64,000 nucleotides of DNA. Source: Planctomycetaceae bacterium (GTDB taxonomy: Bacteria; Planctomycetota; Planctomycetia; Pirellulales; Pirellulaceae). Shown here piece by piece: positions 37,082 to 46,505 of the stretch (position 1 is the stretch's first letter; each line of letters begins with the position of its first letter). The notes beneath the pieces are model-generated. The model did not search any database, was not told the DNA's origin, and saw only the letters and a program-made list of their open reading frames with translations. Position numbers and translations under genes: made by a program. The DNA is taken from NCBI GenBank assembly GCA_007694185.1, contig RECD01000088.1, positions 80,800 through 144,799 of the forward strand. Reading direction: 5' to 3'.

Positions 37082-37760
37082 TCAACGCCTCCGCCAGACG
37101 CTCCAATTGCCCTTGCAAAGTCGCCGAGACTTCGCCGCCGGTTTGACGAACACTCACCCCCTCGCGAGGCACCGTTTCATCGGGAATGATCGAAATGTCT
37201 TCCGGCAGTCCCGGTCGCGTCAGGAGTTCATCGAGTTTCGGCCCCAACTCCGCAAGCGTCTCCGGATGGACCGCGACGGTCAACCGATCTGCCGACCGCG
37301 CGGCCCACAAAGCCTCCTCGGCCCAGCGGGCGATCAACTCCGGCTCCTGCCGTAAACATTGACGCACCACCCGTTCCGCGATCGCGACCGCAGTCGCGGT
37401 CAAGGACTCGGCGTAGTCGGCCATCCACGCCTGATGCGACTCGGTGATCTGCCGCAGCATCCCTTCCGTGGCAGAAACCAACTTTCCCACGCGTTCCTCG
37501 ACCTGGTGACGCAACCGCTCGTCCGCCTCGGCAGCCGCGACCGCTCGACCGGCTTGCAACCCTTCCTCATGGGCCTGCTGCTGGATCCGCTTCGCCTCGG
37601 CAACGGCCCGCTCCCGAATCCGGACGAGTTCCCGATCGCACGTCTCCAATTGGCTCTTAGCACGCTGCGAAAGGTCCTCAAAGTTGAAACCGGCCAGTCC
37701 CGCGGGAGCTGGTTGACCTTGGCCGATCGCAACGGTTGGCGACTTCAGGACAACTGCCAT
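37071..37760 (-). CDS. fliH: FliH-like flagellar export ATPase regulator
   Basis: A 229-residue protein. The first part is a coiled coil (SQRAKSQLETCDRELVRIRERA, EEGLQAGRAVAAAEAD). The C-terminal half is the FliH/HrpE domain (ATAVAIAERVVRQCLRQEPELI, VHPETLAELG, ISIIPDETVPREGVSV). FliH dimers bind FliI and hold it at the export gate. The gene lies between the fliF-fliG fusion and fliI on one strand. Confidence 0.9.
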   Translation of the reverse strand: MAVVLKSPTVAIGQGQPAPAGLAGFNFEDLSQRAKSQLETCDRELVRIRERAVAEAKRIQQQAHEEGLQAGRAVAAAEADERLRHQVEERVGKLVSATEGMLRQITESHQAWMADYAESLTATAVAIAERVVRQCLRQEPELIARWAEEALWAARSADRLTVAVHPETLAELGPKLDELLTRPGLPEDISIIPDETVPREGVSVRQTGGEVSATLQGQLERLAEALNDA

Positions 37761-37830
37761 CTGGTATTCACTTCCAACGAATCACCGGAACTCAAATCCG
37801 CCCACGCCATCCGTTGGCGCATGCTTTCTC

Positions 37831-40242
37831 TCAAGCGGCCCCGGCCAACTTAGACGGAGCCTGCCGTGCCCGAGCCATGCTCTCATCCGCGTCATGCCCG
37901 GCCTCTCCGTACCGGCGATCGAGAGTATCCAAGTGCCGCGCGACCAAGGCTTGAGCCTGATCGATCTCGCGAAGCTCGAGCCTGCCGAGATTCACGATCT
38001 GCTTTCGAACCTGCCGTGCCTGCCTGCGTGGTAGAGCCCCCAACAGGGCTTCCGCCACCGATGGTGGCAAACCACACACCGCCAATACCGCTTGCCGGCC
38101 CTCGACCATCGCCAAGGCCTCGCGCAGTCGCCAAGGTTCCGCTTCGATCAGGCGGTCCTGCGGCCGGATGGCAGCCGGTTCGGCGACCGAACGAACCCGC
38201 TGGAATTGATCTCCGGGAGATCCCTCCGCCACTCCCGTCGCTCTCGACTGAGTCTGCGACATCTCTTCGAGGATCGCACTCAAGGCAGCCATCCCCAAAG
38301 GGGTCGATCGGCTCGCCTCCAACGACTCGGCCTCGAACAAACTTGACAAAGCGTCGTCGGATCGCTGCGGAAGGCTGCACAAACGCGTGCGAAGTTGCGC
38401 GGCAATGTCCTCCATCACTTCCGGGGGCGGCAGAGCTAACTTGGATAACCGACGCATCGCCTCGGACTTCAATTCGCCACCGAGGTTGGGGACCAAATCG
38501 GCCGCCAAGCCGGGCGGGATCGAGGCGAGGATGATGGCAACGGTTTGCGGGTGCTCTTCCCGAAGCCGCGCGACCAAGGTAGGCGGATCGACCTCGGTCA
38601 GAAACGCCAACGGATAGTTCGTCGCCCGGCCTAAATCGGCGGCTACTCGCGTGCTCGTATCCCGTTCGCCCGGGTGGGAAGCCACGCCCTCCGATCCCGA
38701 CCAATGCTCCTCGCTCGATTCCTGACGAATCGAGCGCTGCGAGTCGGCCGAGTCACAGGACGGGGCGACCGACGACCACGCATCGCTGGGCCAAAACCAG
38801 CGGGTCGCGACGACGAGCCCCAACGCCACAACCAATCCCAACAGATACAAACCGCTCTCGATCAATCGTTCCGTCCAGCCCTCGGCAACTTTAGCAACGA
38901 CCGCCTCCGAATCCGGCAGATCGGGATAATCCCAGACGTGTACCCGGGCTGCCGCCTCCTCCGAATCCGCTGCCATCGGCAGCAAAGGGGTCACGGCATC
39001 CCGAATTCGCCTCTCCGTCTCCACCCGCAGGCGTTGCCGGACCTCCTCGGTCGGGACCGGCAGATCAACCTCGGAACTCCCAGGATACTGACGAAGAAAC
39101 TGCTGCCGCAGCGTCTTGTCGTAGTAACTGGATGGCAGCCCGACCGTGACCCGAACCCGTCGCACCTGTGCCGCGACAGCCGTGGACGGGTCAACCCGCA
39201 GGTCCCGTCGGGCCGTTTGCTCACCGCCGGTGCCCTGCTCACGGGTGCGATGTTCAGACCGATGGAAAGCGGTCGTACCAGCGGATCGATCGAGCAGAAC
39301 CGGACGACTGACGGAGAAGGAGGTGGCGAATTCCTGCGAACGGCCAACGCCACCTGCAGCCCCTACTTCCGATTCGCCCGAATGGGGTGCCCCCATCGAT
39401 CCCACCTCGGAATTTTCTTCATCCGCCCCTGCCCATCGCTTGGGGAAATCGAGTTCGACATGAGCGGCAACCCGCAGATCGCCATAACCGACCAAAGCTC
39501 GGAGGATCTTTTGTTCGTAAGCCTGCTCCTCCTCGAGTCGCTTGCGGAGCAGGGGGTCTCCTTCCTGCCAAGCCGATTCCGACTGCGAAGCGTTCGTATC
39601 GATGACCGCCACGTCATCCCCGTTCAGACCGGCATACGACGCCCGGACAAGCTCCTTGATCATCCCGATACGGGCTTTGCCCAAAGGCTCTGTCCCCTCA
39701 GGCGAAACGACCACGGACGCCGATTGAGCCCGACTGCGTGACAAGCCTGGACGCTCTCCACGGTCATACTCGACACTGGCCCAGCGAACATCCGGAAACG
39801 ACGCGATGATCTTGCGTCCCAAGTCCTGAGCCTTGGCGTGGGCCTCACGAGAACTGCGTTGCTCACTCGACTCAAATAAGCTCGCTTTGTCCATCGCCTC
39901 TTGGAGACGCGATCGGAGTGCCAACGGCAGGGAATCCGAATCTCGCAATACGGACAGGTATTCGTTGCGATTCGAAAGCGGCACCCGAATTTGACGCCCC
40001 TCTCGGACCCACGCAGTCAATCCCGCTTGGCTAAAGGCCAATTCGATCGAGTCGACTTCGGCCTCGCTGAGTATTCGCCCGCCGAATAGCACCTCCGATT
40101 GCGGCACAGAGCCGAACCGCACCAGCCAAAGCAAGCCGATGCTGATGAGACACATCAACGCGGACGCCAGCAACCGTGAGCTCCAGGGCAGCGCACGGAA
40201 ACGGTCGCATATCCGCTGGAAAGCCTCGAGGGGTGGATTCAT
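37831..40242 (-). CDS. fliF: FliF-FliG fusion: MS-ring protein joined to the FliG middle and C-terminal switch domains
   Basis: A single 803-residue frame from the ATG at 40242 (MNPPLEAFQRICDRF); an upstream codon at 40314 overlaps the preceding gene. Residues 1-485 are FliF: TM helix at about 22-43, ring-building motifs (SEVLFGGRILSEAEV, QRSSREAHAKAQDLGRKI, ASVVVSPEGTEPLGKARIGMI), a variable loop, and TM helix at about 464-483. After a linker of about 60 residues, residues 545-622 match FliG_M (EHPQT at 563-567) and 700-775 match FliG_C (LGALPRRQARQVRKQIVNLG). FliG_N, which normally docks FliF, is absent, as expected if docking is replaced by covalent linkage. No separate fliG is in this cluster. 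Confidence 0.9.
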   Translation of the reverse strand: MNPPLEAFQRICDRFRALPWSSRLLASALMCLISIGLLWLVRFGSVPQSEVLFGGRILSEAEVDSIELAFSQAGLTAWVREGRQIRVPLSNRNEYLSVLRDSDSLPLALRSRLQEAMDKASLFESSEQRSSREAHAKAQDLGRKIIASFPDVRWASVEYDRGERPGLSRSRAQSASVVVSPEGTEPLGKARIGMIKELVRASYAGLNGDDVAVIDTNASQSESAWQEGDPLLRKRLEEEQAYEQKILRALVGYGDLRVAAHVELDFPKRWAGADEENSEVGSMGAPHSGESEVGAAGGVGRSQEFATSFSVSRPVLLDRSAGTTAFHRSEHRTREQGTGGEQTARRDLRVDPSTAVAAQVRRVRVTVGLPSSYYDKTLRQQFLRQYPGSSEVDLPVPTEEVRQRLRVETERRIRDAVTPLLPMAADSEEAAARVHVWDYPDLPDSEAVVAKVAEGWTERLIESGLYLLGLVVALGLVVATRWFWPSDAWSSVAPSCDSADSQRSIRQESSEEHWSGSEGVASHPGERDTSTRVAADLGRATNYPLAFLTEVDPPTLVARLREEHPQTVAIILASIPPGLAADLVPNLGGELKSEAMRRLSKLALPPPEVMEDIAAQLRTRLCSLPQRSDDALSSLFEAESLEASRSTPLGMAALSAILEEMSQTQSRATGVAEGSPGDQFQRVRSVAEPAAIRPQDRLIEAEPWRLREALAMVEGRQAVLAVCGLPPSVAEALLGALPRRQARQVRKQIVNLGRLELREIDQAQALVARHLDTLDRRYGEAGHDADESMARARQAPSKLAGAA

Positions 40243-40276
40243 GGTGATCAGTCCGTGACACTCGCCCCGTCGTCGC

Positions 40277-40738
40277 TCAAGCCGCCTTTCGAGTCGATGC
40301 GATCGGATTGGCATCGGGCAGGGTGATCGTCACAGCAACACCACCTTGGGGGCAATTCTGCCAATGGGGCTTGCAACCCAATCCGGCAGCAGCGAGCGAA
40401 ACCGGCAGTTCCCGATCCTCCACACCCCCCACCGAGTCCGCGATCTCCAACTCGATACCCTGTACCGAATGGACCGCAGTGACCGTGAGCTCTCCCCCAT
40501 CGGACATGGGCTTCAACGAGCCGCGGACAAGGCTCTTGAGCAAATCGCTAAGCAACTCCGGATCGGCCGTCGTCATCAAATCGATCGGCACGGCCAAATC
40601 AAAGTGGATCGGCGCGGGATGCTCCCGAAGCAAGGGAAAGATCACACATTCGACCAGCACCGCTAACTTGACGGGTGTTCGGTCGACTGCTGCCCTCGAC
40701 GCCTGGAAAGGCACTCGCCCTGAAGATCTGTCCGACAT
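40277..40738 (-). CDS. Degenerate GHKL/histidine-kinase-type ATPase domain protein
   Basis: The protein has 153 residues from the ATG at 40738, which has a good Shine-Dalgarno (AGGGAGAGAAGC). The longer frame to 40927 overlaps rplQ and is rejected. The fold pattern is that of HATPase_c: PIHFDLAVP, ADPELLSDLLKSLVRGSLKPMSDGGELTVTAV, then IADSVGG and QGGVAVTITLP. The N-box Asn is replaced (SLVRGSLK) and the DxGxG box reads DSVGGV, so ATP binding is doubtful. No phospho-accepting His or sensor is present. It begins the flagellar gene run, 34 bases before fliF-fliG. A partner or regulator role is inferred. Confidence 0.75.
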   Translation of the reverse strand: MSDRSSGRVPFQASRAAVDRTPVKLAVLVECVIFPLLREHPAPIHFDLAVPIDLMTTADPELLSDLLKSLVRGSLKPMSDGGELTVTAVHSVQGIELEIADSVGGVEDRELPVSLAAAGLGCKPHWQNCPQGGVAVTITLPDANPIASTRKAA

Positions 40739-40886
40739 GCTTCTCTCCCTGAACTCCCGAAACACCTCATAAACCGCCCATCCTGCGGCTTGATAAAGGT
40801 GTCCATAAAGGATCAAGGGAGCCGGCCACAAGAGCGAAAAGATCTTACGGTCGTGACCATGCCAATGTCGAACAAAAACGGACGGC

Positions 40887-41495
40887 TCACGCCTCCGCTG
40901 ACTCGGCCACGGCAGCGGTTTCTTCACTCGCGAATGACGGCTTGATACTCGCCTTCTTCACGCGGTCGTTCTTACCGACCAATTCCAAAATGGCGCGAGT
41001 CCCGGCATCACCCAACCGCGGCGTCGCCAACCGGACGACTCGCGTGTAACCACCGGGCCGATCGACAAACCGTTCGGCAACCCGATCGAACAAGACCTGG
41101 GTCGCCTGCTTGTCACCGATCAGTTGCAACACGCGACGACGGGCATTGACGACGGGGGCACGAGCCGCCGCCCATTTCTGCCACTCCTCGCTCTTTCGCC
41201 ACGCTTTGTATTCGTCAGAGCCACGCGGACCCGGCGTCGCGAACTTCTTCGCCTCTTCCGCCGAAATCAACGACTTCTTGGCAATCGTGATGCATTTTTC
41301 GACCAACGGCCGGACTTCCTTGGCCTTTTCGAGCGTGGTCACGATACGCCCGGGGACCTTGGGAACATTCCCAGCCAACTCGGCCACCTCGGGGTCGCGT
41401 TCGGTCAAGAATATGGCACTCGCCAAGTTCTTCAACAAGGCTTTACGGTGACTGGGACTACGCCCCAGAACGCGGCTTTTTCTACGGTGTCGCAT
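40887..41495 (-). CDS. rplQ: 50S ribosomal protein L17
   Basis: A 202-residue protein. The N-terminal 120 residues are L17 (MRHRRKSRVLGRSPSHRKAL, LERAKEVRPLVEK-type segment, GYTRVVRLATPRLGDAG). About 75 residues longer than E. coli L17, with an insertion after AEEAKKFATPGPRG and an acidic Ala/Glu tail. It is the last gene of the ribosomal/RNA-polymerase group and is followed on the same strand by the flagellar genes. Confidence 0.96.
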   Translation of the reverse strand: MRHRRKSRVLGRSPSHRKALLKNLASAIFLTERDPEVAELAGNVPKVPGRIVTTLEKAKEVRPLVEKCITIAKKSLISAEEAKKFATPGPRGSDEYKAWRKSEEWQKWAAARAPVVNARRRVLQLIGDKQATQVLFDRVAERFVDRPGGYTRVVRLATPRLGDAGTRAILELVGKNDRVKKASIKPSFASEETAAVAESAEA

Positions 41496-41614
41496 GGTTC
41501 GGTCCGTTGCCGAAGCAACTAATTCGATTCGAAAGGTAAGGTGATGTGTTCAAATCGCCAGGTCGGTGTCGACGATCCCAAATGAACCAACAACACCCAC
41601 GGCTCAGTTTCAGG

Positions 41615-42601
41615 TCACAGCGAAGCCGAAGGCACCCGCATTCCCAAATGGAGGCCATACTGGGCCAATTTTTCACGAACCTCGTTCAGGGTCGTGTCGC
41701 CAAAATTGCGAACCTCTAACAATTGATCCTCCGTACGCTGCACCAAATCGCGCAGGGTCGCGATGTTCTCGCTCTCCAAGCAATTGTTGGCCCGCACGGA
41801 AAGCTTTAATTCAGCCAACTTCATGTTCAGCTTGCTCTCCAACTGAACTTCCGCCGAACCCGTCCCCCCACGGCCAGCAGAGAAAATACTTGGCCCCAAC
41901 TCGCGATACTGCACGAACGGGTTGAGGTGCTTGCGGAGGATCTTGGCCGCTTCGATCAAAGCCAGTTCGGGAGAAAGCGAACCGTCCGTCCAAACCTCCA
42001 AGATCAGCCGATCGTAGTTCGTCTTTTGGCCGACCCGCGTGTCCTCCACCTGATACCGAACCCGGGTCACCGGGCTGAACACCGCATCGACCGGAATGAT
42101 CCCGATCTCGTGATCGACCACACTGTGTTCGGTGCTGGGAACGTACCCGCGTCCGTTCTCGACGACCATTTCCATCATGAACGGGACGTCACGGGTCAGC
42201 GTGGCCACCACATGCTCACGGTTGATGATCTCGACGTCCGCATCCGTCTCGATGTCCCCGCCGGTCAACACCCCGGCCTTGTTGCTCTCCAGAGTGATCA
42301 CACGCGTCGCATCGCTGCTGTTCCGCACGATCAAACTCTTGACGTTCAACACGATGTCGGTGACGTCTTCGACCACGCCTTCGATGGTCGTGAACTCGTG
42401 CTGAGCCCCGCGAATCTTGATCTGAGTCACCGCACTGCCCATCAGGCTGCTGAGCAGCACCCGACGGAGGCTGTTACCAACACTCGCACCGAACCCCCGC
42501 TCGAAAGGCTCCGCGACGAACCTCCCGTAAGTCGCTGACAGCGTTTCGCGATCAACCTCCAGAGTCCCGGGCAACTCCATTCCGCGCCAACGAATGTGCA
42601 T
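41615..42601 (-). CDS. rpoA: DNA-directed RNA polymerase subunit alpha
   Basis: The protein has 328 residues from the ATG at 42601 ([16 protein letters not shown]). The N-terminal dimerisation/assembly domain shows [21 protein letters not shown] and [20 protein letters not shown] linker is followed by the C-terminal DNA/activator-binding domain ([41 protein letters not shown]). Length is the same as in E. coli (329). It lies between rpsK and rplQ, as in the alpha operon, without rpsD. Confidence 0.98.
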   Translation of the reverse strand: MHIRWRGMELPGTLEVDRETLSATYGRFVAEPFERGFGASVGNSLRRVLLSSLMGSAVTQIKIRGAQHEFTTIEGVVEDVTDIVLNVKSLIVRNSSDATRVITLESNKAGVLTGGDIETDADVEIINREHVVATLTRDVPFMMEMVVENGRGYVPSTEHSVVDHEIGIIPVDAVFSPVTRVRYQVEDTRVGQKTNYDRLILEVWTDGSLSPELALIEAAKILRKHLNPFVQYRELGPSIFSAGRGGTGSAEVQLESKLNMKLAELKLSVRANNCLESENIATLRDLVQRTEDQLLEVRNFGDTTLNEVREKLAQYGLHLGMRVPSASL

Positions 42602-42682
42602 CGGAAACAACCTTCTCAGTAAATAATGAATGGGCCAAGCGACGCCAACCGATGGCGCAGGGACAATCCGCAAAAAATCCGA

Positions 42683-43066
42683 TCAGACACGCCGCTTTTT
42701 GCGAGGGCGACAGCCGTTGTGCGGAATGGGCGTCACATCCTCGATCAACTTCACGTTCAATCCGGCAGCCTGCAGCGACGTGATCGCACTTTCCCTACCA
42801 GACCCCGGCCCCTTGACCCGAACCTCCACGTCACGCATCCCAAACTTGGTCGCCTTCTCGGCCGCTTGCTGGGCAGCGCACTGGCCGGCAAACGGAGTGC
42901 TCTTGCGACTCCCCTTGAACCCGGACGTTCCGGCGGTCGCCCAACAGAGCGTGTCGCCACGCGGGTCGGTGACCGTCACCGTCGTGTTGTTGAACGTGCT
43001 GTGAATGTGCACGATCCCGCTGCTGACATTCCGCCGAACGCGCTTCTTCTTATTCGTCTTTGCCAC
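42683..43066 (-). CDS. rpsK: 30S ribosomal protein S11
   Basis: A 127-residue protein with a GTG start at 43066 ([20 protein letters not shown]). Hallmarks are [36 protein letters not shown] and the C-terminal RPRKKRRV. Normal length. It sits on the 30S platform. Second gene of the operon, 128 bases after rpsM. Confidence 0.98.
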   Translation of the reverse strand: MAKTNKKKRVRRNVSSGIVHIHSTFNNTTVTVTDPRGDTLCWATAGTSGFKGSRKSTPFAGQCAAQQAAEKATKFGMRDVEVRVKGPGSGRESAITSLQAAGLNVKLIEDVTPIPHNGCRPRKKRRV

Positions 43067-43194
43067 CGAAAACCCTATGAAACCGATTCTGTCATGTGCT
43101 CCGCAGCGCCCCTGACCACCAACCGTGGCCGAGAACCAACTACGCCCTAAACCGAATCACCGCCGCCCCCTGGACAACCGGCAACTGACGGACA

Positions 43195-43578
43195 TTACCG
43201 CAAGTCCTTGACGCCCTTCTTGCCAGCGACCGTCTTCCGAGGGCCCTTCCGAGTCCGGGCGTTCGTCTTGGTCCGCTGACCACGCACCGGCAATCCGACA
43301 CGATGCCGAACCCCGCGATAACACTTGATCTCACGAAGCCGACTGATATTCTGCGTCACCTGCCGGCGAAGCGGGCCTTCCACCGTGTAATCACGCTCGA
43401 GAGCCGAAGCCAAACGGCTCAACTCCTCCTCTGTCAAGTCGCTCGCACGACGCAGAGGATCGATCTGCAACCGCTCGCAAATCTCGCGAGCGGTGTAGAG
43501 ACCGACACCGTAAAGGTAGGTCAAAGAGTACTGAATCTGCTTTTCATTGGGGATATCGACCCCCATCATACGCGGCAT
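43195..43578 (-). CDS. rpsM: 30S ribosomal protein S13
   Basis: The protein has 127 residues from the ATG at 43578 ([19 protein letters not shown]). The frame extends upstream to 43791 into folA but that part is unrelated. Conserved [39 protein letters not shown] and the basic C-terminus confirm S13. It is first in the operon rpsM-rpsK-rpoA-rplQ; rpmJ and infA, often before it, are not here. Confidence 0.98.
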   Translation of the reverse strand: MPRMMGVDIPNEKQIQYSLTYLYGVGLYTAREICERLQIDPLRRASDLTEEELSRLASALERDYTVEGPLRRQVTQNISRLREIKCYRGVRHRVGLPVRGQRTKTNARTRKGPRKTVAGKKGVKDLR

Positions 43579-43688
43579 GGAGAACCTCCGGGACGACCGG
43601 TGTTTGAGCGAGCCGAGCGTCCTACCTCGCCGGGCGAAGGGACGCCGAGCCGGTACTACAGGGAAGGAGCGCTGATCGGCGGCCCAAG

Positions 43689-43718
43689 AATATAGATTGA
43701 AGTTCCGGAAAGACTCAA
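43689..43718 (-). promoter_or_regulatory. Promoter of the rpsM-rpsK-rpoA-rplQ operon
   Basis: On the minus strand, TTGAGT (43718-43713) and TATATT (43694-43689) are spaced by 18 bases. The expected start is near 43682, giving an untranslated leader of about 100 bases before rpsM, long enough for ribosomal-protein feedback control. The -35 overlaps the folA stop region. Confidence 0.45.
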
Positions 43719-44266
43719 TGGGGACCGGCAAATTTTGAGCCGGTTTTTTTTTCCAAAACCCATTTTTGCAGCTCGGTTGGCGAAGAATCACGCCCCGTTT
43801 GGGGGACCCGAACGACCTCCCGCAAGCGAAATCCCGGCCATTCCGGTTCGATTCGCGTGTCGCCGGGCACTTCGGACCAAACTCGGGTCAACCAGATTTG
43901 CCCCACCCAAGGAAATAGCGAGCGATAAATTTCGGCCCCGCCGACCACGAATCCCGTGGCGGACAACTCCCGGAGTCGTGCCAACGCTTCGACGGGCGAA
44001 CCGACCCGATCGACCAAATCGCTCGGATAGCCCCAATCCCCGTCGCGACTCAATACGATCGTCCTGCGTCCGGGCAACGGCCTGCCGATCGAATCGAACG
44101 TCTTGCGGCCCATCAGCAACGTGCCGCCCATGGTCAACCGCTTGAATCTCGCCAAGTCGCTACCGAGCCGCCAGGGCATCGTTCCCGCGCTGCCGATGAC
44201 ACCCGTCGGGGTTGCGGCGACGACCATGATCAACGGCTGTCCCAAGTCGGCTTCCTCACCTTGCAT
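43715..44266 (-). CDS. folA: Dihydrofolate reductase
   Basis: A 183-residue protein with the DHFR signature [43 protein letters not shown] and [12 protein letters not shown]. It reduces dihydrofolate to tetrahydrofolate with NADPH. The usual active-site Asp/Glu region reads LGSDLARFK. Near the end the coding strand has nine consecutive A (43752-43744), a possible slippage site affecting only the last ten residues. Upstream of the ribosomal operon on the same strand. Confidence 0.94.
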   Translation of the reverse strand: MQGEEADLGQPLIMVVAATPTGVIGSAGTMPWRLGSDLARFKRLTMGGTLLMGRKTFDSIGRPLPGRRTIVLSRDGDWGYPSDLVDRVGSPVEALARLRELSATGFVVGGAEIYRSLFPWVGQIWLTRVWSEVPGDTRIEPEWPGFRLREVVRVPQTGRDSSPTELQKWVLEKKTGSKFAGPH

Positions 44267-44326
44267 TCAAGCCCCCGCCGCATCGACCGATCCGGACACT
44301 GACCGCCCCGCGAGCTCGCGGGCATT

Positions 44327-46156
44327 TCAAGTGTCAATCAACGCTTCCGGAGGCAGCAGCGGCACCTTGTTTTCCTCGGTCTCCTGCTTTTCCCGCCACG
44401 GCTTCTCAGCTCGAAAGCTCTCCAACTCCTCCTCTAACTGCTCCAGTTGGTCGTGGTCTTGCTCCTTGGCCAATTCGACCGCCTGGGTGCTCCATTTGAC
44501 GGCCGCCGCGAAATCACCGCTCTCGGCGTAACTAGCCCCCAGCGTGCTCAAAATGTGAGGTTCCTTGAATTCAGTCAGCTCGGAAGCCTCCGTGGCCAAC
44601 TCGACCGCTCGCTTTCCGTCCCGAACCGTGTCCTGTGGGGAGGTCGCCAGCACCCAAGCCAGGTTGTTGAGAATGCCGCTCTTGAGTTGGGGGTCATCGA
44701 CCCCAATCTCGAGCGCCCGTTCGTAGTCTTGGATCGCTTCGGCGTGCTTCCCGAGCCCCAACAGCGTATCGCCACGGGTCCGCAAAGCCGACGTGTTTTC
44801 CGGATCACGTTCCAAAATCTCGGTCGTCAAAGCGATCGCCTTCCGCGGCCGGTTGTCGCGAATGTAGAGGCTAGCCAATTGCAGGGACCAAAACGGGTCC
44901 TCCGGACTGGCTTGGACGATCAACGTCATGTCGTTGATCGCGTCGGCGATCCGCCCCTCTTCCAACGCGATGTAACACCGAACCCGAACGGCGGCGACGC
45001 TGTCTGCCACCCTGGGCTCGACGCGAATCGCTTCGTCCAGGTCGGCCTTGGCCGCCTTGACGTCACCCCGCCCGAGCGAGATTTCGGCCCGTTGCAGCAA
45101 GGAGATCGGGTCCTTGGGTTGCATCGCCAAGGCTTTGCCGAAATCGGCCAACGCCTCGTCCTCTTGCCCCTCCGCCCGTCGAATCAACCCCCGCAACCGG
45201 TACAACCCTTCACTCGGACTGGCCTGAATCGCTTCACCGAGCAGCGACAACGCATCCTCGGTCCGCCCCAATTTGACCAGTTGCTCCACGATCACCTGGG
45301 CAACGCCTTGATTGGCGGGATCCTGACGAAACACGACCTTCAAGTCTTCTACCGCCCCGGCAATGTCTTCGGCTCGCAACCGGTGCAGCGCCCTCGCTTG
45401 CCGCGCCTCCGCACTGCCGGGGTCACTCTTCACGGCCAGGTCGAAATCAGCGCCTCGGGCTTCGTCGTCCGTTTGGGTCAGGGCCCGAACCAGGTAAGCC
45501 CCCGCTTGCGATTGGGGATCGTCCTTCAGCAATTTGATCGCCCGAGTCGCCGTCCGCCGAGCCTCCTCCAGATCCCCTTCGGGCAACAGGTTAAGCCTCG
45601 AAATGAGCAGCAAGGCCTCGACCGATTCCGGGTCGTTTTCGACAGCGGACTTCAAAATCTGCAAAGCTTCCGTACGCATCTGACGGGCCCGTACCCCGCC
45701 ACCCTGCATCAACTGAGCGACAACCGCCTGGGCCCGTTCCAACTGGATCGAGCCGATCATTTTCTTCGCAAACGCAACGCTTTCGTCACTCAACCCCTTG
45801 GCCAAGGCCGACTCCAGCAAGGTGATCACCCCCTGCAATTGCTTGGGATTCTCCGCATCGATGCGGCGGATCATCGCCTCATCCAGGTCAGCCTGGCCCT
45901 CCTCCGTCGTCGGCGTGGGTGGCTTCGGTTCCGTTGACTCGTTGACGACGGGAGGCGACTCTTCAGCTTCCTGGGCAACTGCCCAACCGGACGCACTGGA
46001 CAACGAGGCGCAAATCGCCAGCGCACAGACTGCTAGCCATCCGGTCAGCTCCGTCTGGCGTCGACCGGGCGAAGCGCCCGGCACGGCATGGCCCCTAGTA
46101 AATTCGGCGGAATCGGCCCGAGAGGCCGACAAGGACCAACGATCGGTCGGGAACAT
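44327..46156 (-). CDS. Secreted or membrane-anchored TPR-repeat protein
   Basis: The protein has 609 residues from the ATG at 46156 (MFPTDRWSLSASRADS). A hydrophobic segment, LTGWLAVCALAICASLSSASGWA region, follows a 38-residue N-terminal stretch and ends at AVAQEAEES, consistent with export. The rest is about ten or more TPR units (typical A-x3-F/Y-x2-A patterns such as GLYRLRGLIRRAEGQEDEALADFGKAL and NTSALRTRGDTLLGLGKHAEAIQDYERAL). TPR arrays mediate protein contacts; the partner is unknown. It is divergent from comF, with 349 bases between. Confidence 0.85.
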   Translation of the reverse strand: MFPTDRWSLSASRADSAEFTRGHAVPGASPGRRQTELTGWLAVCALAICASLSSASGWAVAQEAEESPPVVNESTEPKPPTPTTEEGQADLDEAMIRRIDAENPKQLQGVITLLESALAKGLSDESVAFAKKMIGSIQLERAQAVVAQLMQGGGVRARQMRTEALQILKSAVENDPESVEALLLISRLNLLPEGDLEEARRTATRAIKLLKDDPQSQAGAYLVRALTQTDDEARGADFDLAVKSDPGSAEARQARALHRLRAEDIAGAVEDLKVVFRQDPANQGVAQVIVEQLVKLGRTEDALSLLGEAIQASPSEGLYRLRGLIRRAEGQEDEALADFGKALAMQPKDPISLLQRAEISLGRGDVKAAKADLDEAIRVEPRVADSVAAVRVRCYIALEEGRIADAINDMTLIVQASPEDPFWSLQLASLYIRDNRPRKAIALTTEILERDPENTSALRTRGDTLLGLGKHAEAIQDYERALEIGVDDPQLKSGILNNLAWVLATSPQDTVRDGKRAVELATEASELTEFKEPHILSTLGASYAESGDFAAAVKWSTQAVELAKEQDHDQLEQLEEELESFRAEKPWREKQETEENKVPLLPPEALIDT

Positions 46157-46505
46157 AACAGAGCCTTTGAGGTGGGATGGGAAGCAAGCGGTGCGACGAC
46201 CGATATCGCCGAGCCGAAATCGGACACCGGATTCCGACCGGCAGGAATCGAAAGTGGAGAACCGGAGAAAACGGGCCCCGGCGACAGACGCCCCATGGAT
46301 TATCGTAACCGAACGGCCAGACGTTGCGACACACCGAAACGCCGCGAAACCGACTCCTGGTCGCCGTTCACAGCCCGGCGACACCCGAAGGGCGGCGGAT
46401 CCGAGCGATCGTGGGGTGAGCGAACCCGCACCGAGGCCTCGCCAGCCGTTCGGCATGCTTGCTGCGCCAATGCCCACCAATCAAGTCCCGAAGGGGTTGA
46501 ATCCG
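46157..46505. other. Intergenic region between the divergent TPR and comF genes
   Basis: No supported gene. The comF frame is open through this stretch but lacks ribosome-binding and conservation support. A GATAAT on the minus strand near 46300 is a possible -10 of the TPR gene, without a good -35. Confidence 0.45.

Noticed and set aside
40739..40927. Extended start of the GHKL-like gene overlapping rplQ
   Set aside because: A strong Shine-Dalgarno precedes the ATG at 40738 and the extension has no family similarity.
45798..46505. Upstream extension of the comF frame
   Set aside because: It overlaps the divergent TPR gene antisense, and the ATG at 46506 has a ribosome-binding site and begins the conserved domain.
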